A stretch of 64,000 bases of DNA from Bog-756 sp963738545 (GCA_963738545.1 CAVTXA010000007.1:744001-808000); one strand, 5' to 3'; counted from the stretch's first letter, positions 8,143 through 17,644 are shown. Notes: generated by a model from the sequence alone, not told the origin. Numbers and translations: made by a program.

Positions 8143-8489
8143 AGGTCAGGCTCCTTGTCGTGCTCGGTGAGGTGGCGGCACCGGAAGGAATGACCCGACC
8201 CCGCCCGGCGGTCCCGGCTCACGGCCAACCCGCCACAGCTTAAGTCTGTAAACCTGACCGGTCCAGTCATCTTTCGGACGGGGTACCAGGACGGTGACGT
8301 CCCGCCCCGGTGCCCGTGACACATCCGGAGGGCCGCCCTGGTCACGACCGCCGATCCGACCCCGTAGAGTCGGCGTGGACGTCACCGGCACGGGCACGGA
8401 GCCCGGTGACCCGGAACGTCAGCGGCCGCGGGCCGTCGACCTCTCACCTTCCCTATCGATCGACCGGCCCCGGACCAGGTACTCCAACC
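8143..8489. promoter_or_regulatory. Divergent ssuD / exporter intergenic region with a 15-bp imperfect palindrome
   Basis: A 347-base gap between divergent starts, with no gene visible. At 8255-8269 the sequence TGACCGGTCCAGTCA pairs six of seven arm bases around a central T and sits in a locally AT-richer stretch (TTAAGTCTGTAAACC). It is 113 bases from the ssuD start and 220 from the exporter start. A transcription-factor site is plausible; I see no SAM-riboswitch core here. Confidence 0.35.
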
Positions 8490-9974
8490 ATGCCCCGCTT
8501 CCCCATGAACCCGAAGATCAGCGTGAGCGTGGTCTATGTAGCCGCCATGTTCATGAGCATCATGGACATCACCATCGTCAACGTGGCCCTCCCGGCCATC
8601 GGCAAGCAGTTCCACGAGGCGACGGCCGGGCTGGACTCGGTGGCCGTCGGGTACCTGGTCAGTCTGGCCGTCTTCATCCCTGCCGCCGGATGGCTGGGCG
8701 ACCGATTCGGTTCCAAGAAGATCCTCCTGCTGGCCGTGGCCATCTTCACGGGCGCCTCCGTCCTGTGCGGCCTGGCCGACAGCCTTTCCCAGCTGGTCTT
8801 CTTCCGGGTCATCCAAGGAGTGGGCGGCGGCATGATGACGCCGGTGGGGATGGCCATGTTGTTCCGGGCGTTCCCGCCCGCCGAGCGGGTCCGCGCCTCC
8901 AGCATCCTGGTCGTTCCGACCGCGTTGGCCCCCGCGCTCGGACCGGTGCTCGGGGGCCTGCTGGTCACCGAGCTCTCGTGGCGATGGGTCTTCTTCGTCA
9001 ACCTCCCCTTCGGGATCGTGGCCATCCTCTTCGGCCTGCTCTTCTTGGAGGAGAGCCGTCAGCCCCATCCCGGCGCCTTCGACCTCCCCGGCTTCCTCCT
9101 CGCCGGCGTGGGCTTCGCCCTGGTGATGTTCGGGGTCAGCGAGGGACCCGACAAGGGTTGGGGCTCCAAGGAGATCCTGGCCAGCATCGTGCTCGGAGCA
9201 GTCCTGCTCGCGGTGATGGTGTGGGTCGAGCTCCGGACGACCGCACCCATCCTCAAATTGCGGCTGTTCGGGAACCGCCTCTTCCGCTCGACCAGCCTGG
9301 TCCTGATGGTGGGCATGGCTGCGTTTCTGGGCGTCCTGTTCGTCGCACCCCTGTTCTTCCAGATCGCCCTCGGCCTCTCCGCCCTCCAGTCGGGGCTCAA
9401 CACGTTTCCCGAGGCCATCGGGGTCATGGTCGGCGCCCAGTTGGCCAGCCGGCTCTTCTACCCGCGCATCGGCCCCCGTCGGCTGGTGTCCACCGCCCTG
9501 GTGGGGGTGGCCGGAGTCATGTCCCTGATGACCCTGGTGGGATTCGACACCAACCTGTGGTGGATGCGGGTCCTCATGTTCTCGCTCGGGTTGGTCATGT
9601 CCCAGGTCTTCGTGTCCTGCCAGGCGGCCGCCTTCGCCACCATCTCCCTCCCGGACACCGGATCGGCGTCGTCGCTCTTCAACAGCGGGCGCCAGCTGGG
9701 CAGCGCCCTCGGCGTGGCCGTGCTGGCGACGGTGCTGGCCGCGGTGGGGACCACGCACGAGGTGGTGGGCCGAACGGTGCCCAACCTGGACGCCTACCAC
9801 GCCGCCTTCCTCACCGCCGCAGGCATTGCTCTGGTGGCGTCGGTCATCGCCCTGACCATCAGGGATGCCGACGCGGCCAACACCATGGTGCGGCGCCCGA
9901 GGCGGGGGCGAGCCGAGACGTCCCCGCCGCCGGTCCCCACCCCGCCGGTCCCCACCCCGCAGACCGCCGGCTGA
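8490..9974 (+). CDS. DHA2-family (14-TM) MFS multidrug exporter
   Basis: A 494-residue proton-driven exporter. It starts with the DHA2 block MDITIVNVALPAIGKQF, including the conserved Asp of TM1. Motif A is GWLGDRFGSKKILLLAV after TM2, and motif C appears in TALAPALGPVLGG in TM5. About 14 hydrophobic segments follow, and the C-terminal cytoplasmic tail carries a duplicated PPVPT (two 15-bp repeats at 9928-9957). Substrates are not predictable. ATG 8490 is used because upstream frame sequence is not membrane-like. Confidence 0.9.
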   Translation: MPRFPMNPKISVSVVYVAAMFMSIMDITIVNVALPAIGKQFHEATAGLDSVAVGYLVSLAVFIPAAGWLGDRFGSKKILLLAVAIFTGASVLCGLADSLSQLVFFRVIQGVGGGMMTPVGMAMLFRAFPPAERVRASSILVVPTALAPALGPVLGGLLVTELSWRWVFFVNLPFGIVAILFGLLFLEESRQPHPGAFDLPGFLLAGVGFALVMFGVSEGPDKGWGSKEILASIVLGAVLLAVMVWVELRTTAPILKLRLFGNRLFRSTSLVLMVGMAAFLGVLFVAPLFFQIALGLSALQSGLNTFPEAIGVMVGAQLASRLFYPRIGPRRLVSTALVGVAGVMSLMTLVGFDTNLWWMRVLMFSLGLVMSQVFVSCQAAAFATISLPDTGSASSLFNSGRQLGSALGVAVLATVLAAVGTTHEVVGRTVPNLDAYHAAFLTAAGIALVASVIALTIRDADAANTMVRRPRRGRAETSPPPVPTPPVPTPQTAG

Positions 9975-10021
9975 GGTGGGCATCCCGGCGAGCACCGGCG
10001 TGCGGTGCGCTAATTTCGTGC

Positions 10022-10807
10022 ATGGCCCCAGTGGTCCTGCTCGACATCGATGGGGTGCTGACGGTGTCGTGGCGGGCGCTGGACGGAGCCGTGGACACGG
10101 TCCGATGGCTGGAGGACCACCAGTTCGGGGTCCGATTCCTCACCAACACCTCGTCGGTCACCCGTGCCTCGATCGCCGACCGGTTGGCCAGCGCAGGCAT
10201 GCCCGTCGACCCCTCGCACATCGTGACCTCGGTCAGCGCCGCGTCCCGCTACCTGACCGAGCACCATCCCGGCATCGGCTGCTTGGTCCTCAACCACGGC
10301 GATCTCGGTGATGACCTCGAAGGCGTGCACCAAGTCGGAGCGGACCGGGCCGGCGTCGTGCTCCTGGGCGGTGCCGGGCCCTCCATCGGCTATCGGGAGC
10401 TGAACCAGGCGTTCACCCTGGCCCTGGACGGCGCGCCGCTCGTCGCCCTCCACCGCAACACCCGCTTCGAGACGTCCGACGGCCTGGCCCTCGACATGGG
10501 AGCCTTCCTCATGGGCCTGGAGGCGGCCTCCCACACCACCGCCACCGTGGTGGGCAAGCCCGCCGAGGCATTCTTCCTGGCCGCGCTGGAGGATCTCGGC
10601 GTCGAAGCCCATCAGGCGGTGATGGTGGGCGACGACATCGAAGCCGATGTGCTCGGCGCCCAGGCTCTCGGCATCACCGGGGTGCTGGTCCGAACGGGGA
10701 AGTTTCGGCGAGAGGACCTCGAAGGGCGGACCGGGCGGCCGGACCATGTCATCGACGACATCGGCGATCTTCCCGCGCTTCTCGAAGCACCGACCGACCC
10801 CCACTGA
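10022..10807 (+). CDS. HAD-IIA phosphatase (LHPP-like)
   Basis: A 261-residue HAD-superfamily hydrolase, subfamily IIA. The nucleophile motif is LLDIDGVL at residues 6-13, motif II is FLTNTSS, and the C-terminal GKPAEAFF and MVGDDIEADVLGAQ supply the Lys and metal-binding Asp residues. It resembles LHPP/HDHD2-type phosphatases acting on small phosphates or phospho-amino acids. The ATG is preceded by TAATTT some 12 bases upstream with no Shine-Dalgarno, so a leaderless transcript is possible. Confidence 0.87.
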   Translation: MAPVVLLDIDGVLTVSWRALDGAVDTVRWLEDHQFGVRFLTNTSSVTRASIADRLASAGMPVDPSHIVTSVSAASRYLTEHHPGIGCLVLNHGDLGDDLEGVHQVGADRAGVVLLGGAGPSIGYRELNQAFTLALDGAPLVALHRNTRFETSDGLALDMGAFLMGLEAASHTTATVVGKPAEAFFLAALEDLGVEAHQAVMVGDDIEADVLGAQALGITGVLVRTGKFRREDLEGRTGRPDHVIDDIGDLPALLEAPTDPH

Positions 10808-10921
10808 CGCCGATTACCTGGTGGTCCGGCCGCCCCAGGGGGTGGCCGTTCCCCCTACGATGGCCACGGTCACCATCGAGCCAGCGGGTGGGCCCGGACG
10901 GCTCGCCCAACGAGCGGGAGC

Positions 10922-11842
10922 GTGAGTGTCATCGCTGAATACGACGTCGTAGCAGCCACCAGGGAACGCCTGGGACGGGTGGGCGTTTGGCTGGGCGCCC
11001 TGATGGGCGTCCCGGCGGAGGTCGAGCGACCGGTGGCCCGGCGCATCGAGGAACTGGGCTTCGGGTCGCTCTTCGTGGGCGAGCGCATCGGCGGCAAGGA
11101 GGCCATGGCCCATCAGGCCGTTCTGCTGGCCGCCACCGACCGGATCGTCGTGGGCACCGGCATCGCCAATGTCTGGTCGCGGCATCCGGCCGCCATGGAG
11201 GGGGGCGCGGCCACGCTGGGAGACGCCTACCCGGGTAGGTTCGTGCTCGGCATCGGGGTCAGTCATGCACTGATGGTGGACAACAGCGGTCTGACCTACG
11301 AGAGACCGCTGGCCCACATGGCCCACTATCTCGAGGACATGGCCGCCTCGGTTTCTATGGGACCGGCTCCCGACGTCCCGGTCCCCCACCTCCTCGCCGC
11401 TCTCCGGCCCCGCATGCTGGATCTGGCACGGGAGCGGACCGACGGGGCCCACCCCTACTTCGTCCCTCCCTCCCACACACCGCTAGCCCGCGCTGCTCTC
11501 GGCCCCGACAAGCTCCTCGTCCCCGAGCAGGCCGTGGTGCTCGCTACCGACCCCGACACGGCCCGTCGAGCGGCCAGACAGCACATGGCCACCTACCTCA
11601 TGCTCCCCAACTACGTGAACAACCTCCGCCATCTGGGCTTCACCGACGAGGATCTGGCTGACGGGGGCAGTGACCGACTGGTGGACGCCATCGTGGCCTG
11701 GGGGGACGAATCGGCTATCGCCAACCGGGTCACCGAACATCTCGACGGCGGGGCCGATCACGTGCTGATCCAACCCCTCGGGAACCTCGATCGGGCCGTG
11801 GAGCAACTGGAGGCCCTGGGTCCTGCTCTTCTGACCCCCTGA
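10922..11842 (+). CDS. F420-dependent LLM oxidoreductase, MSMEG_4141-like
   Basis: A 306-residue luciferase-like monooxygenase-fold protein. The start RLGRVGVWLGALMGVPAEVER, the central GRFVLGIGVSHALMVD and LAALRPRMLDLARERTDGAH place it in the actinobacterial group of probable F420-dependent oxidoreductases (TIGR03620 from memory). The last motif is the usual F420-phosphate contact. GTG 10922 follows a Gly/Ala-rich sequence without a strong ribosome site. Substrate unknown. Confidence 0.85.
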   Translation: MSVIAEYDVVAATRERLGRVGVWLGALMGVPAEVERPVARRIEELGFGSLFVGERIGGKEAMAHQAVLLAATDRIVVGTGIANVWSRHPAAMEGGAATLGDAYPGRFVLGIGVSHALMVDNSGLTYERPLAHMAHYLEDMAASVSMGPAPDVPVPHLLAALRPRMLDLARERTDGAHPYFVPPSHTPLARAALGPDKLLVPEQAVVLATDPDTARRAARQHMATYLMLPNYVNNLRHLGFTDEDLADGGSDRLVDAIVAWGDESAIANRVTEHLDGGADHVLIQPLGNLDRAVEQLEALGPALLTP

Positions 11843-11893
11843 TCGGGAGCCGGACGCCGGCGCTGGACGACCGTCGTGCCGGGGTGACGCTCG

Positions 11894-12925
11894 TCAGCGG
11901 TGGTGGCGGCGACGGAGCCGGGGATCAGTAAGGGCCGGTGGCGTCCATCCGGCGTCCTCATGGTTGATGTTCGTCCCCGGCGGCACGATCGCATCGATCC
12001 GGTCGAGCACCGAACCCTCCAGGCGGACCTCCGGCGCCGACAGCTGGGACTCGAGTTGCTCCATGGTGCGGGGCCCGATGATGGCGGCACTGACGGCGGG
12101 ATGCTCGAGCACGAAGGCCAGGGCCAGCTCCACCATGGTGATGCCGGCCCCGTCGGCCACCTCGGCCAGCTCGGTGACGATCTCCAGTTTCCGCTGGTTG
12201 TCGGGGAGGCTCAGGTCGTAGCGGCCGGGCACCCGTCGGGCGCGGGCGCTGGTGTTGTCCTTCCCCGCCCCGAAACGACCGGAGAGCCAACCGCCGGCCA
12301 ACGGGCTCCAGGGGATCACCCCCATGCCGTAGGCCTGGGCCACGGGAAGGACGTCGGCCTCGATCCCCCGCACCAGGATGGAGTAGGGGGGCTGCTCGGT
12401 GCGGAAGCGCTCCCGCCCCCGTCGCTCGGCCACCCACTGGGCCTCCACGATGCGCTCGGCCGGATAGGTCGAGCTCCCAAAAGAGCGGATCTTGCCCGCG
12501 TGGACCAGGTCGCTCAGCGCCCCCAGGGTCTCATCGAGGTCGGTGGTCTCGTCAGGCCGATGGACCTGGTAGAGGTCGATGTACTCGGTACCCAGACGGC
12601 GCAGGCTGTTCTCGCACTCGGCGATGATCCACCGGCGGGAGCTGCCCTGGGCATTGGGATCGTCCCCCATGGGGGCGAAGACCTTGGTCGCTACCACCAC
12701 CCGGGAGCGGTCGACCGTGGCCAGGGCCTCCCCCACGATGACCTCTGACTCACCGTCCGAGTACACATCGGCGGTGTCGATGAAGTTGATGCCGGCGTCG
12801 AGGGCCCGGTGGATGATCCGGACGGCATCCTCGTGGTCCGGATTGCCCCAGGCTCCGAACATCATCGCCCCGAGACAGAGCGGACTGACCTTGATGCCGG
12901 TTCTTCCCAGTGTGCGCACCTTCAT
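11894..12925 (-). CDS. Aldo/keto reductase
   Basis: A 343-residue NADPH-dependent TIM-barrel reductase close to the YajO/YghZ-like group. All four catalytic residues are present: Asp-50 and Tyr-55 in FIDTADVYSDG, Lys-81 in VVVATKVF, and His-122 in YQVHRPD. The NADP-binding end is visible as SAAIIGPRTMEQLES. It probably reduces aldehydes or xenobiotic carbonyls. It is convergent with the LLM gene upstream. Confidence 0.92.
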   Translation of the reverse strand: MKVRTLGRTGIKVSPLCLGAMMFGAWGNPDHEDAVRIIHRALDAGINFIDTADVYSDGESEVIVGEALATVDRSRVVVATKVFAPMGDDPNAQGSSRRWIIAECENSLRRLGTEYIDLYQVHRPDETTDLDETLGALSDLVHAGKIRSFGSSTYPAERIVEAQWVAERRGRERFRTEQPPYSILVRGIEADVLPVAQAYGMGVIPWSPLAGGWLSGRFGAGKDNTSARARRVPGRYDLSLPDNQRKLEIVTELAEVADGAGITMVELALAFVLEHPAVSAAIIGPRTMEQLESQLSAPEVRLEGSVLDRIDAIVPPGTNINHEDAGWTPPALTDPRLRRRHHR

Positions 12926-12988
12926 GGGGCCACCCTACGCCGAGCCGCCGGGAGCCGTCCGCCGCAGGGGCGCCACCCGCCGGGGCGG

Positions 12989-14068
12989 TCAACCGTGGGC
13001 GATGTCCTTGGCCGGGATCTCGTACCGCTGGAAGAACTGCCACATGGCCTCGTTGGCGTCGACGAGCACGGTGCCACGACCCACGCCCTCGAGAATCCAG
13101 GTGCTCGGCGGCCCGGTGTTGAGGAGGCTGCCGGGCCACACGTGCCCGGACCCGGTCAATCGCCACAGCGCCACCTCGGTGCCGGCCCGGCAGTCCTGGT
13201 ACGTCACCGGGGTGGCGGTCTCGCCGGCCGAGATCGAACCGGTGGCACCGACGATGGTGCTGCCGGTGATCGCGTCGGGGTTGCACCCGTCGGCCTTGAC
13301 CCACTGCTTGATGCCCTCCATGACCGAGAGGCGGAGCCTCGGGTCCTTGTTGGGGACGCCGACCCACTTGGCGATGGGATCGTCGAGGCTGTGGAACTCG
13401 AGGGTGGGCACCGGACGGGACGGATGGATGGTGGGCAGCTCCACCTGCCCGGAGATGGATGCGATGGCGGCCACGTGGTCGGAGGCCTCAGAAGCCATGG
13501 CGTAGGCCATCATGCCGCCGTTGGAGATCCCGGTCATGTAGACCCTCCTGAGGTCGACGGGGGTCCGTGTGGCGATGTCGGCGATCACCTTCTCCAAGAA
13601 CTCCACATCGTTGATGCCCCTGGTCACCGGCAGCCCACAGCATTGACCGGCGTTCCACCCGTACTGGGCGTTCTTGGCCACGGGGTCAGGGGTCAATACC
13701 TTGGCGATCCGGGTTCCGTCCGGGTAGGCGACCAGATAACCGTTCTGGTCCGCCGAGTTGTCCATCCCCGTCTGGAGCTCCTCCAAGAAGCCGTTCTGGG
13801 TGGCGCCGTGCAGGTTGAGGACGAGGGGGAGAGGCTGGCCCGCGCTGGCCTGCGGAGGCACGTGGAGCCGGTAGTCGCGCTGCAGGCCGTCGACGGTGAC
13901 ATGGAAGGTGTACGAGCCGTCCATCGGGGCCAGACCCCCCGCCGCGGTAGCGCTCGGGGCCGGTGCTCCGGGGGCGGCGCCCGCCATCGGCGACAGGACC
14001 GGCGTGGCGAGGGTGACCAGTGCCAACAGCACCACGAGGGAGGCCCGCACCCATCGACCGATGATCAT
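12989..14068 (-). CDS. Secreted PHB-depolymerase family esterase, second copy
   Basis: A 359-residue paralogue of the protein at 2077-3054. It has a signal peptide (IIGRWVRASLVVLLALVTLA), the oxyanion motif LHGATQNG, the nucleophile elbow GISNGGM with Ser-182, an internal CCGLP motif and GSGHVWPGS with the catalytic His. ATG 14068 is chosen because AGGAGGGG lies eight bases upstream; the longer frame adds 17 residues ahead of the signal peptide. Extracellular ester hydrolysis is likely. The two copies share a QxGWNA-xxxCCG region that may form a disulfide. Confidence 0.87.
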   Translation of the reverse strand: MIIGRWVRASLVVLLALVTLATPVLSPMAGAAPGAPAPSATAAGGLAPMDGSYTFHVTVDGLQRDYRLHVPPQASAGQPLPLVLNLHGATQNGFLEELQTGMDNSADQNGYLVAYPDGTRIAKVLTPDPVAKNAQYGWNAGQCCGLPVTRGINDVEFLEKVIADIATRTPVDLRRVYMTGISNGGMMAYAMASEASDHVAAIASISGQVELPTIHPSRPVPTLEFHSLDDPIAKWVGVPNKDPRLRLSVMEGIKQWVKADGCNPDAITGSTIVGATGSISAGETATPVTYQDCRAGTEVALWRLTGSGHVWPGSLLNTGPPSTWILEGVGRGTVLVDANEAMWQFFQRYEIPAKDIAHG

Positions 14069-14236
14069 GATGGTCGCCCCTCCTGGCCCGACGACAGGGC
14101 CGGGTCGCCCCGACGTCACTCGGCGATGCTACCGGCCCGGGCTCCCCCGGGCGGGTCCCGACGACCGGTCCAGCATGGCCGCCACGTCGTGCTTCGGTAG
14201 CATCGGGCGGACGCCGCCAGGGCGCCACGGTGCCGG

Positions 14237-15382
14237 ATGCTGGAGGTGGTGAGGACGAAGACTCGCGCAGCGATCTGCTGGGGCGTGGGCCAGGCGTGGA
14301 GCGTCGAGGAGATCGACCTGGACCCTCCCCGCCATGGTGAGGTGCTCGTCCGGGTGGTGACGGCCGGCCTCTGCCACTCCGACGACCACATCGTCACCGG
14401 CGACTCGCCCATGCCCACGCCGATGATCGGGGGGCACGAGGGGGCCGGCGTCGTCGAGGAGGTGGGTCCCGGCGTGACCAGCCTGGCACCCGGCGACCAC
14501 GTGGTCCTGGCCTTCATCCCCTCGTGTGGACGGTGTGTCCCGTGCTCCACCGGCCATCAGAACCTGTGTGACCTCGGGGCACTCATCAGCTACGGACGGC
14601 AGACCGACGGGACCTCCCGTCACCACGCCGGTGACCGGGACCTGCAGCTCATGTGCCTGGTCGGGGTGTTCGCCGACTGCACCGTGGTCAATGAGGCCAG
14701 CTGCATCAGGATCGATCCGGAGCTGTCGATGCGCTCCGCCTGTCTGGTGGGTTGCGGAGCGGTCACCGGATGGGGGTCGGCCGTCTATGCCGCCGACGTC
14801 CGGGCCGGCGAGACCGTGGTGGTGGTGGGCGTCGGTGGCATCGGTGCCTCCGCTGTCCAAGGGGCACGGCTGGCCGGGGCCCAGACCGTCGTGGCCATCG
14901 ACCCGGTGGCCTTCAAACGGGACCAGGCCGTCAGGTTCGGCGCCGACATCACCTTCGCCTCGATGTCCGAGGCCCATGCGCCCATCAGGGAGATGACCAA
15001 GGGTCGCATGGCCCACAAGGTCATCATGGCCATGGGGGTGGGTCGCGGGGACCTCATGGACCAGGCCCTCGGGCTCACGGCCAAGCTCGGGCGGGTGGTG
15101 GTGACCAACATCCATCCCTACGCCGAGCAACAGGTGTCGATGAACCTGAGCAATCTGACCGGGATGGAGAAGCAGGTGGTGGGCTCCCTCTTCGGCTCGG
15201 CCAACCCACGCGCCGACATCCCCAAGCTCTTGGAGCTCGACGCCAAAGGCCAGTTCGACCTGGGTGGCCTGATCACCCGCTCCTACCCGCTCGAAGGGGT
15301 CAACGACGGCTACCGCGACCTGAAGGACGGCCTCAATATCCGGGGCATCTTGACCCTGGACGACGAGCTGGCCGGCGGCTGA
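14237..15382 (+). CDS. NDMA-dependent, mycofactocin-type zinc alcohol dehydrogenase (copy 1)
   Basis: A 381-residue medium-chain dehydrogenase of the NDMA-dependent class (TIGR03989 from memory), in which bound NAD is not exchangeable and mycofactocin is thought to be the electron acceptor. Catalytic zinc ligands lie in GLCHSDDH and GGHEGAGVVE. The structural zinc loop is SCGRCVPCSTGHQNLC. The Rossmann motif is VVVGVGGIGAS. The start is uncertain: ATG 14237 has no clear ribosome site. A second copy, frameshifted, is at 18030-19143. No mycofactocin biosynthesis genes are in the window. Confidence 0.88.
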   Translation: MLEVVRTKTRAAICWGVGQAWSVEEIDLDPPRHGEVLVRVVTAGLCHSDDHIVTGDSPMPTPMIGGHEGAGVVEEVGPGVTSLAPGDHVVLAFIPSCGRCVPCSTGHQNLCDLGALISYGRQTDGTSRHHAGDRDLQLMCLVGVFADCTVVNEASCIRIDPELSMRSACLVGCGAVTGWGSAVYAADVRAGETVVVVGVGGIGASAVQGARLAGAQTVVAIDPVAFKRDQAVRFGADITFASMSEAHAPIREMTKGRMAHKVIMAMGVGRGDLMDQALGLTAKLGRVVVTNIHPYAEQQVSMNLSNLTGMEKQVVGSLFGSANPRADIPKLLELDAKGQFDLGGLITRSYPLEGVNDGYRDLKDGLNIRGILTLDDELAGG

Positions 15383-15480
15383 CGGACCCCGAGTCGCCCA
15401 TCACTGCCGGCCGGCAATGGGAACCAGGTCGGTTCCGGTGATCGTTGCGGGCCGGTCACGGTGAGGTCAGACTGCACGTC

Positions 15481-15840
15481 ATGGAGCCGCTCGCCATCCA
15501 CCATGTGGCCATCAACGTGACCGACGTCCCCCGGTCCGTGGCCTTCTACACCGAGATCCTCGGAGGTCAGGTCCGCCGCGACCGGCCGGACTTCGGGATC
15601 GGGGGTGCGTGGATCGACTTCGGTGGCCAACAGGTCCACCTGCTCGAGGCACCGGTGCCCCGGAACCTGGGTCAGCACTTCGCCATCCGGGTCGGCGACC
15701 TCGACGCCGTGGTCGCCGAGTTGCGGACGAAAGGGGTGGCCATTGCCGACCCGGTCGACTCCGGAAAGAACCGTCAGACGTTCCTCGACGACCCGTCCGG
15801 CAATGCCATCGAGCTGCACGAGGTGGGAGCGGGACGCTGA
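15481..15840 (+). CDS. VOC-superfamily (glyoxalase-like) protein
   Basis: A 119-residue vicinal-oxygen-chelate fold protein with paired beta-alpha-beta-beta-beta modules. Likely metal ligands are His-6/His-7 (AIHHVAINVTD), the His of QQVHLLEAP, the His of GQHFAIRV and Glu in AIELHEVG. Such proteins include methylmalonyl-CoA epimerases, dioxygenases and lyases. It starts 98 bases after the ADH and may be cotranscribed with it and the next oxidoreductase. Confidence 0.83.
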   Translation: MEPLAIHHVAINVTDVPRSVAFYTEILGGQVRRDRPDFGIGGAWIDFGGQQVHLLEAPVPRNLGQHFAIRVGDLDAVVAELRTKGVAIADPVDSGKNRQTFLDDPSGNAIELHEVGAGR

Positions 15841-15930
15841 CCGACAGGAGGGGAACGTGACCAGGGGGACAGCGGGAGACAGGGCCAAGCCGCAGGGATG
15901 TCGGGCCGAGCCGGCATGCGGGGCGGGCCG

Positions 15931-16899
15931 ATGAAGGTCGGCATCATCGGCACGGGCTTCGGCGGACGGGTGGTGGCCGGGGCCTTCCAGTCCGGCGGCT
16001 GTGAGGTGGTGGACGTGGTCACGGCCCGGGATCACCAGGCCGTGGAGAGGTTGTGCCGTTCCGACGTGGACCTCGTGTCCGTCCACTCACCCCCGTTCCT
16101 CCACCGCTCCCACGTGGCCATGGCCCTGGAGGCCGGTCGGGCCGTGCTCTGCGACAAGCCCTTCGGTCGTTCGCTCGAGGAGGCCGAGGCCATGGCCCGG
16201 CAGGCCGACGAGGCCGGGGTGGTGAACCTGGTCAACTTCGAGTTCCGGCACCAGCCGGCACGCCAGACCATGCACGCCCTGGTGACATCCGGGGCCATCG
16301 GGCGTCCCGAGCACCTGGCCTACACGGCGTTCACCTCCGGCTCACGGACGCCTCTCCGTCCCTGGGGATGGTTGTTCGACCGCGCCCTGGGAGGCGGTTG
16401 GATCGGTGCCTTCGGCTCCCACGCCATCGATCTCGTGCGGTGGCTGCTGGGGGAGGTCAGCACGGCCGGAGCCGCCACCTGGATCACCATCACCGAGCGG
16501 CCCGACGCAACCGGGACGCTGGTCCGCTGTGATGCCGAAGACGCCTTCACCGGATGGGTCGCCCTCGAGTCGGGAGCCACCGCCACGGTGGACTCGTCGT
16601 TCACCGCCGGTGTGACCACGCCGGCCCGGATCACGGTGACGGGAACCGAGGGAACGCTGGAGAACGTCGGGGACGTTCGGGTGGTCCTCCGCCGCCAGGG
16701 CGAGGAACCGCGGAACCTCGACTTCGACCGGGGGACGGGTGATCGTCACCACGAGGCCATGGTGGCCTGGGCCGGCGTGATCCGCGACGCCGTCACCGGT
16801 GGGATCCAGACCACGCCCTCGTTCGCCGACGGGGTGGCCTGCATGCAGGTGATGGAGCAGTGGCGCGCCCTCCCCCCGGTTCCGGTCGGCGACACCTGA
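15931..16899 (+). CDS. Gfo/Idh/MocA family oxidoreductase
   Basis: A 322-residue NAD(P)-dependent dehydrogenase acting probably on a sugar or cyclitol. The N-terminal Rossmann fold begins MKVGIIGTGFGGRV. The family motif with the catalytic Lys is VLCDKPFGRSLEEA, and the substrate helix reads GAFGSHAIDLVRWLLGE. ATG 15931 is chosen because upstream in-frame codons give only a Gly/Arg-rich leader. It is 90 bases downstream of the VOC gene on the same strand. Confidence 0.88.
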   Translation: MKVGIIGTGFGGRVVAGAFQSGGCEVVDVVTARDHQAVERLCRSDVDLVSVHSPPFLHRSHVAMALEAGRAVLCDKPFGRSLEEAEAMARQADEAGVVNLVNFEFRHQPARQTMHALVTSGAIGRPEHLAYTAFTSGSRTPLRPWGWLFDRALGGGWIGAFGSHAIDLVRWLLGEVSTAGAATWITITERPDATGTLVRCDAEDAFTGWVALESGATATVDSSFTAGVTTPARITVTGTEGTLENVGDVRVVLRRQGEEPRNLDFDRGTGDRHHEAMVAWAGVIRDAVTGGIQTTPSFADGVACMQVMEQWRALPPVPVGDT

Positions 16900-16902
16900 G
16901 AC

Positions 16903-16937
16903 CCCGACGCAGGGACGTCCACTCCCGTGGCGTCGGG
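16903..16937. terminator. Bidirectional stem-loop between convergent genes
   Basis: CCCGACGC (16903-16910) pairs perfectly with GCGTCGGG (16930-16937) across a 19-base loop. It sits three bases after the Gfo/Idh stop and nine bases before the end of the opposing LPFTG gene. It lacks a T-run, as is common in GC-rich actinobacteria. Confidence 0.55.
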
Positions 16938-16945
16938 CCGGCCCC

Positions 16946-17644
16946 CTACAAGGAGCGCTTGCGGCGCCCGAAGAGCAGGCCGAGGCCGAGGGCCACGCAG
17001 GTCACCCCGGAGAGGATGAAGGGCATGATGTTGACCCCGGTGAAGGGCAGCGAGGTCGGCTCGGCCGCCGCCTTGACCACCGGCGCGGTCGGCACGGTCG
17101 TCGGCGTGGTGGTCGCCGTGGCCGCCACCGGTGCGCTGGCGGCCTCCTGGGTGGCGGGGACCGTCACCGGCGGTGTGGTGACCACGGGTGTGGTCTGGGG
17201 TCCGTCGGGAGGTGTGACCGGCTGGACGGGACCACTCGGTGGCGTGGGTGGAGTCGTCGTGCAGTCCGAGTCGGGCAGCTGGTGCTGCCAACCCCGCTGG
17301 GGCGTCCAGGGCCCGCTGGCCGTGGGGCCGATGTAGGCGTCGGCCTGGATGATCCCGCAGAAGTTGTGGGGATAAGCCAAGCTCAACATGCCGCCTACGC
17401 CTGGCAACGTGTAGATAGTGGAAACGTCGACCGAGACCTTGGGCTCGTTCAGGAAGAACTTCCATACACAGTTCGGTTCCGTGGTGGGACAAGGTGGGTC
17501 GGGGATCTGCAACGTCACCACGTTGTTGGCATCGTCGAAGGTGATCACCGCGCCAGGGCCCGACGCCCCCGCCGTGCTGCCGGCCGCTAAGAGTGCGGCT
17601 CCGACGGTCAACGCCATGACCGTCGCAATGAGGATCCTTTTCAC
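16946..17644 (-). CDS. Secreted Pro/Thr-rich surface protein with LPFTG sorting signal
   Basis: A 232-residue secreted protein. It has a signal peptide (KRILIATVMALTVGAALLAA), a folded Cys-containing domain to about residue 130, a Pro/Thr/Ala stalk, then LPFTG (199-203), a hydrophobic helix and the basic tail GRRKRSL. That is a canonical cell-wall sorting signal for a sortase. GTG 17644 is chosen because AGGAG lies six bases upstream. No homologous function is recognised; the folded part has three or four Cys residues that may form disulfides. No sortase gene is in the window. Confidence 0.85.
   Translation of the reverse strand: MKRILIATVMALTVGAALLAAGSTAGASGPGAVITFDDANNVVTLQIPDPPCPTTEPNCVWKFFLNEPKVSVDVSTIYTLPGVGGMLSLAYPHNFCGIIQADAYIGPTASGPWTPQRGWQHQLPDSDCTTTPPTPPSGPVQPVTPPDGPQTTPVVTTPPVTVPATQEAASAPVAATATTTPTTVPTAPVVKAAAEPTSLPFTGVNIMPFILSGVTCVALGLGLLFGRRKRSL

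Noticed and set aside
8143..8254. Possible SAM riboswitch upstream of ssuD
   Set aside because: No conserved S-box, SAM-II or SAM-IV core could be matched; only GC-rich helices of uncertain meaning.
8240..8254. Half of the TTACA/TGTAA operator (TCTGTAAAC)
   Set aside because: Only one arm is present; no TTACA lies at the required spacing upstream.
8382..9995. 537-codon minus-strand frame over the exporter
   Set aside because: Shadow of the DHA2 exporter; it is rich in His, Gly, Asp and Glu with no motif, and typical of antisense frames in GC-rich DNA.
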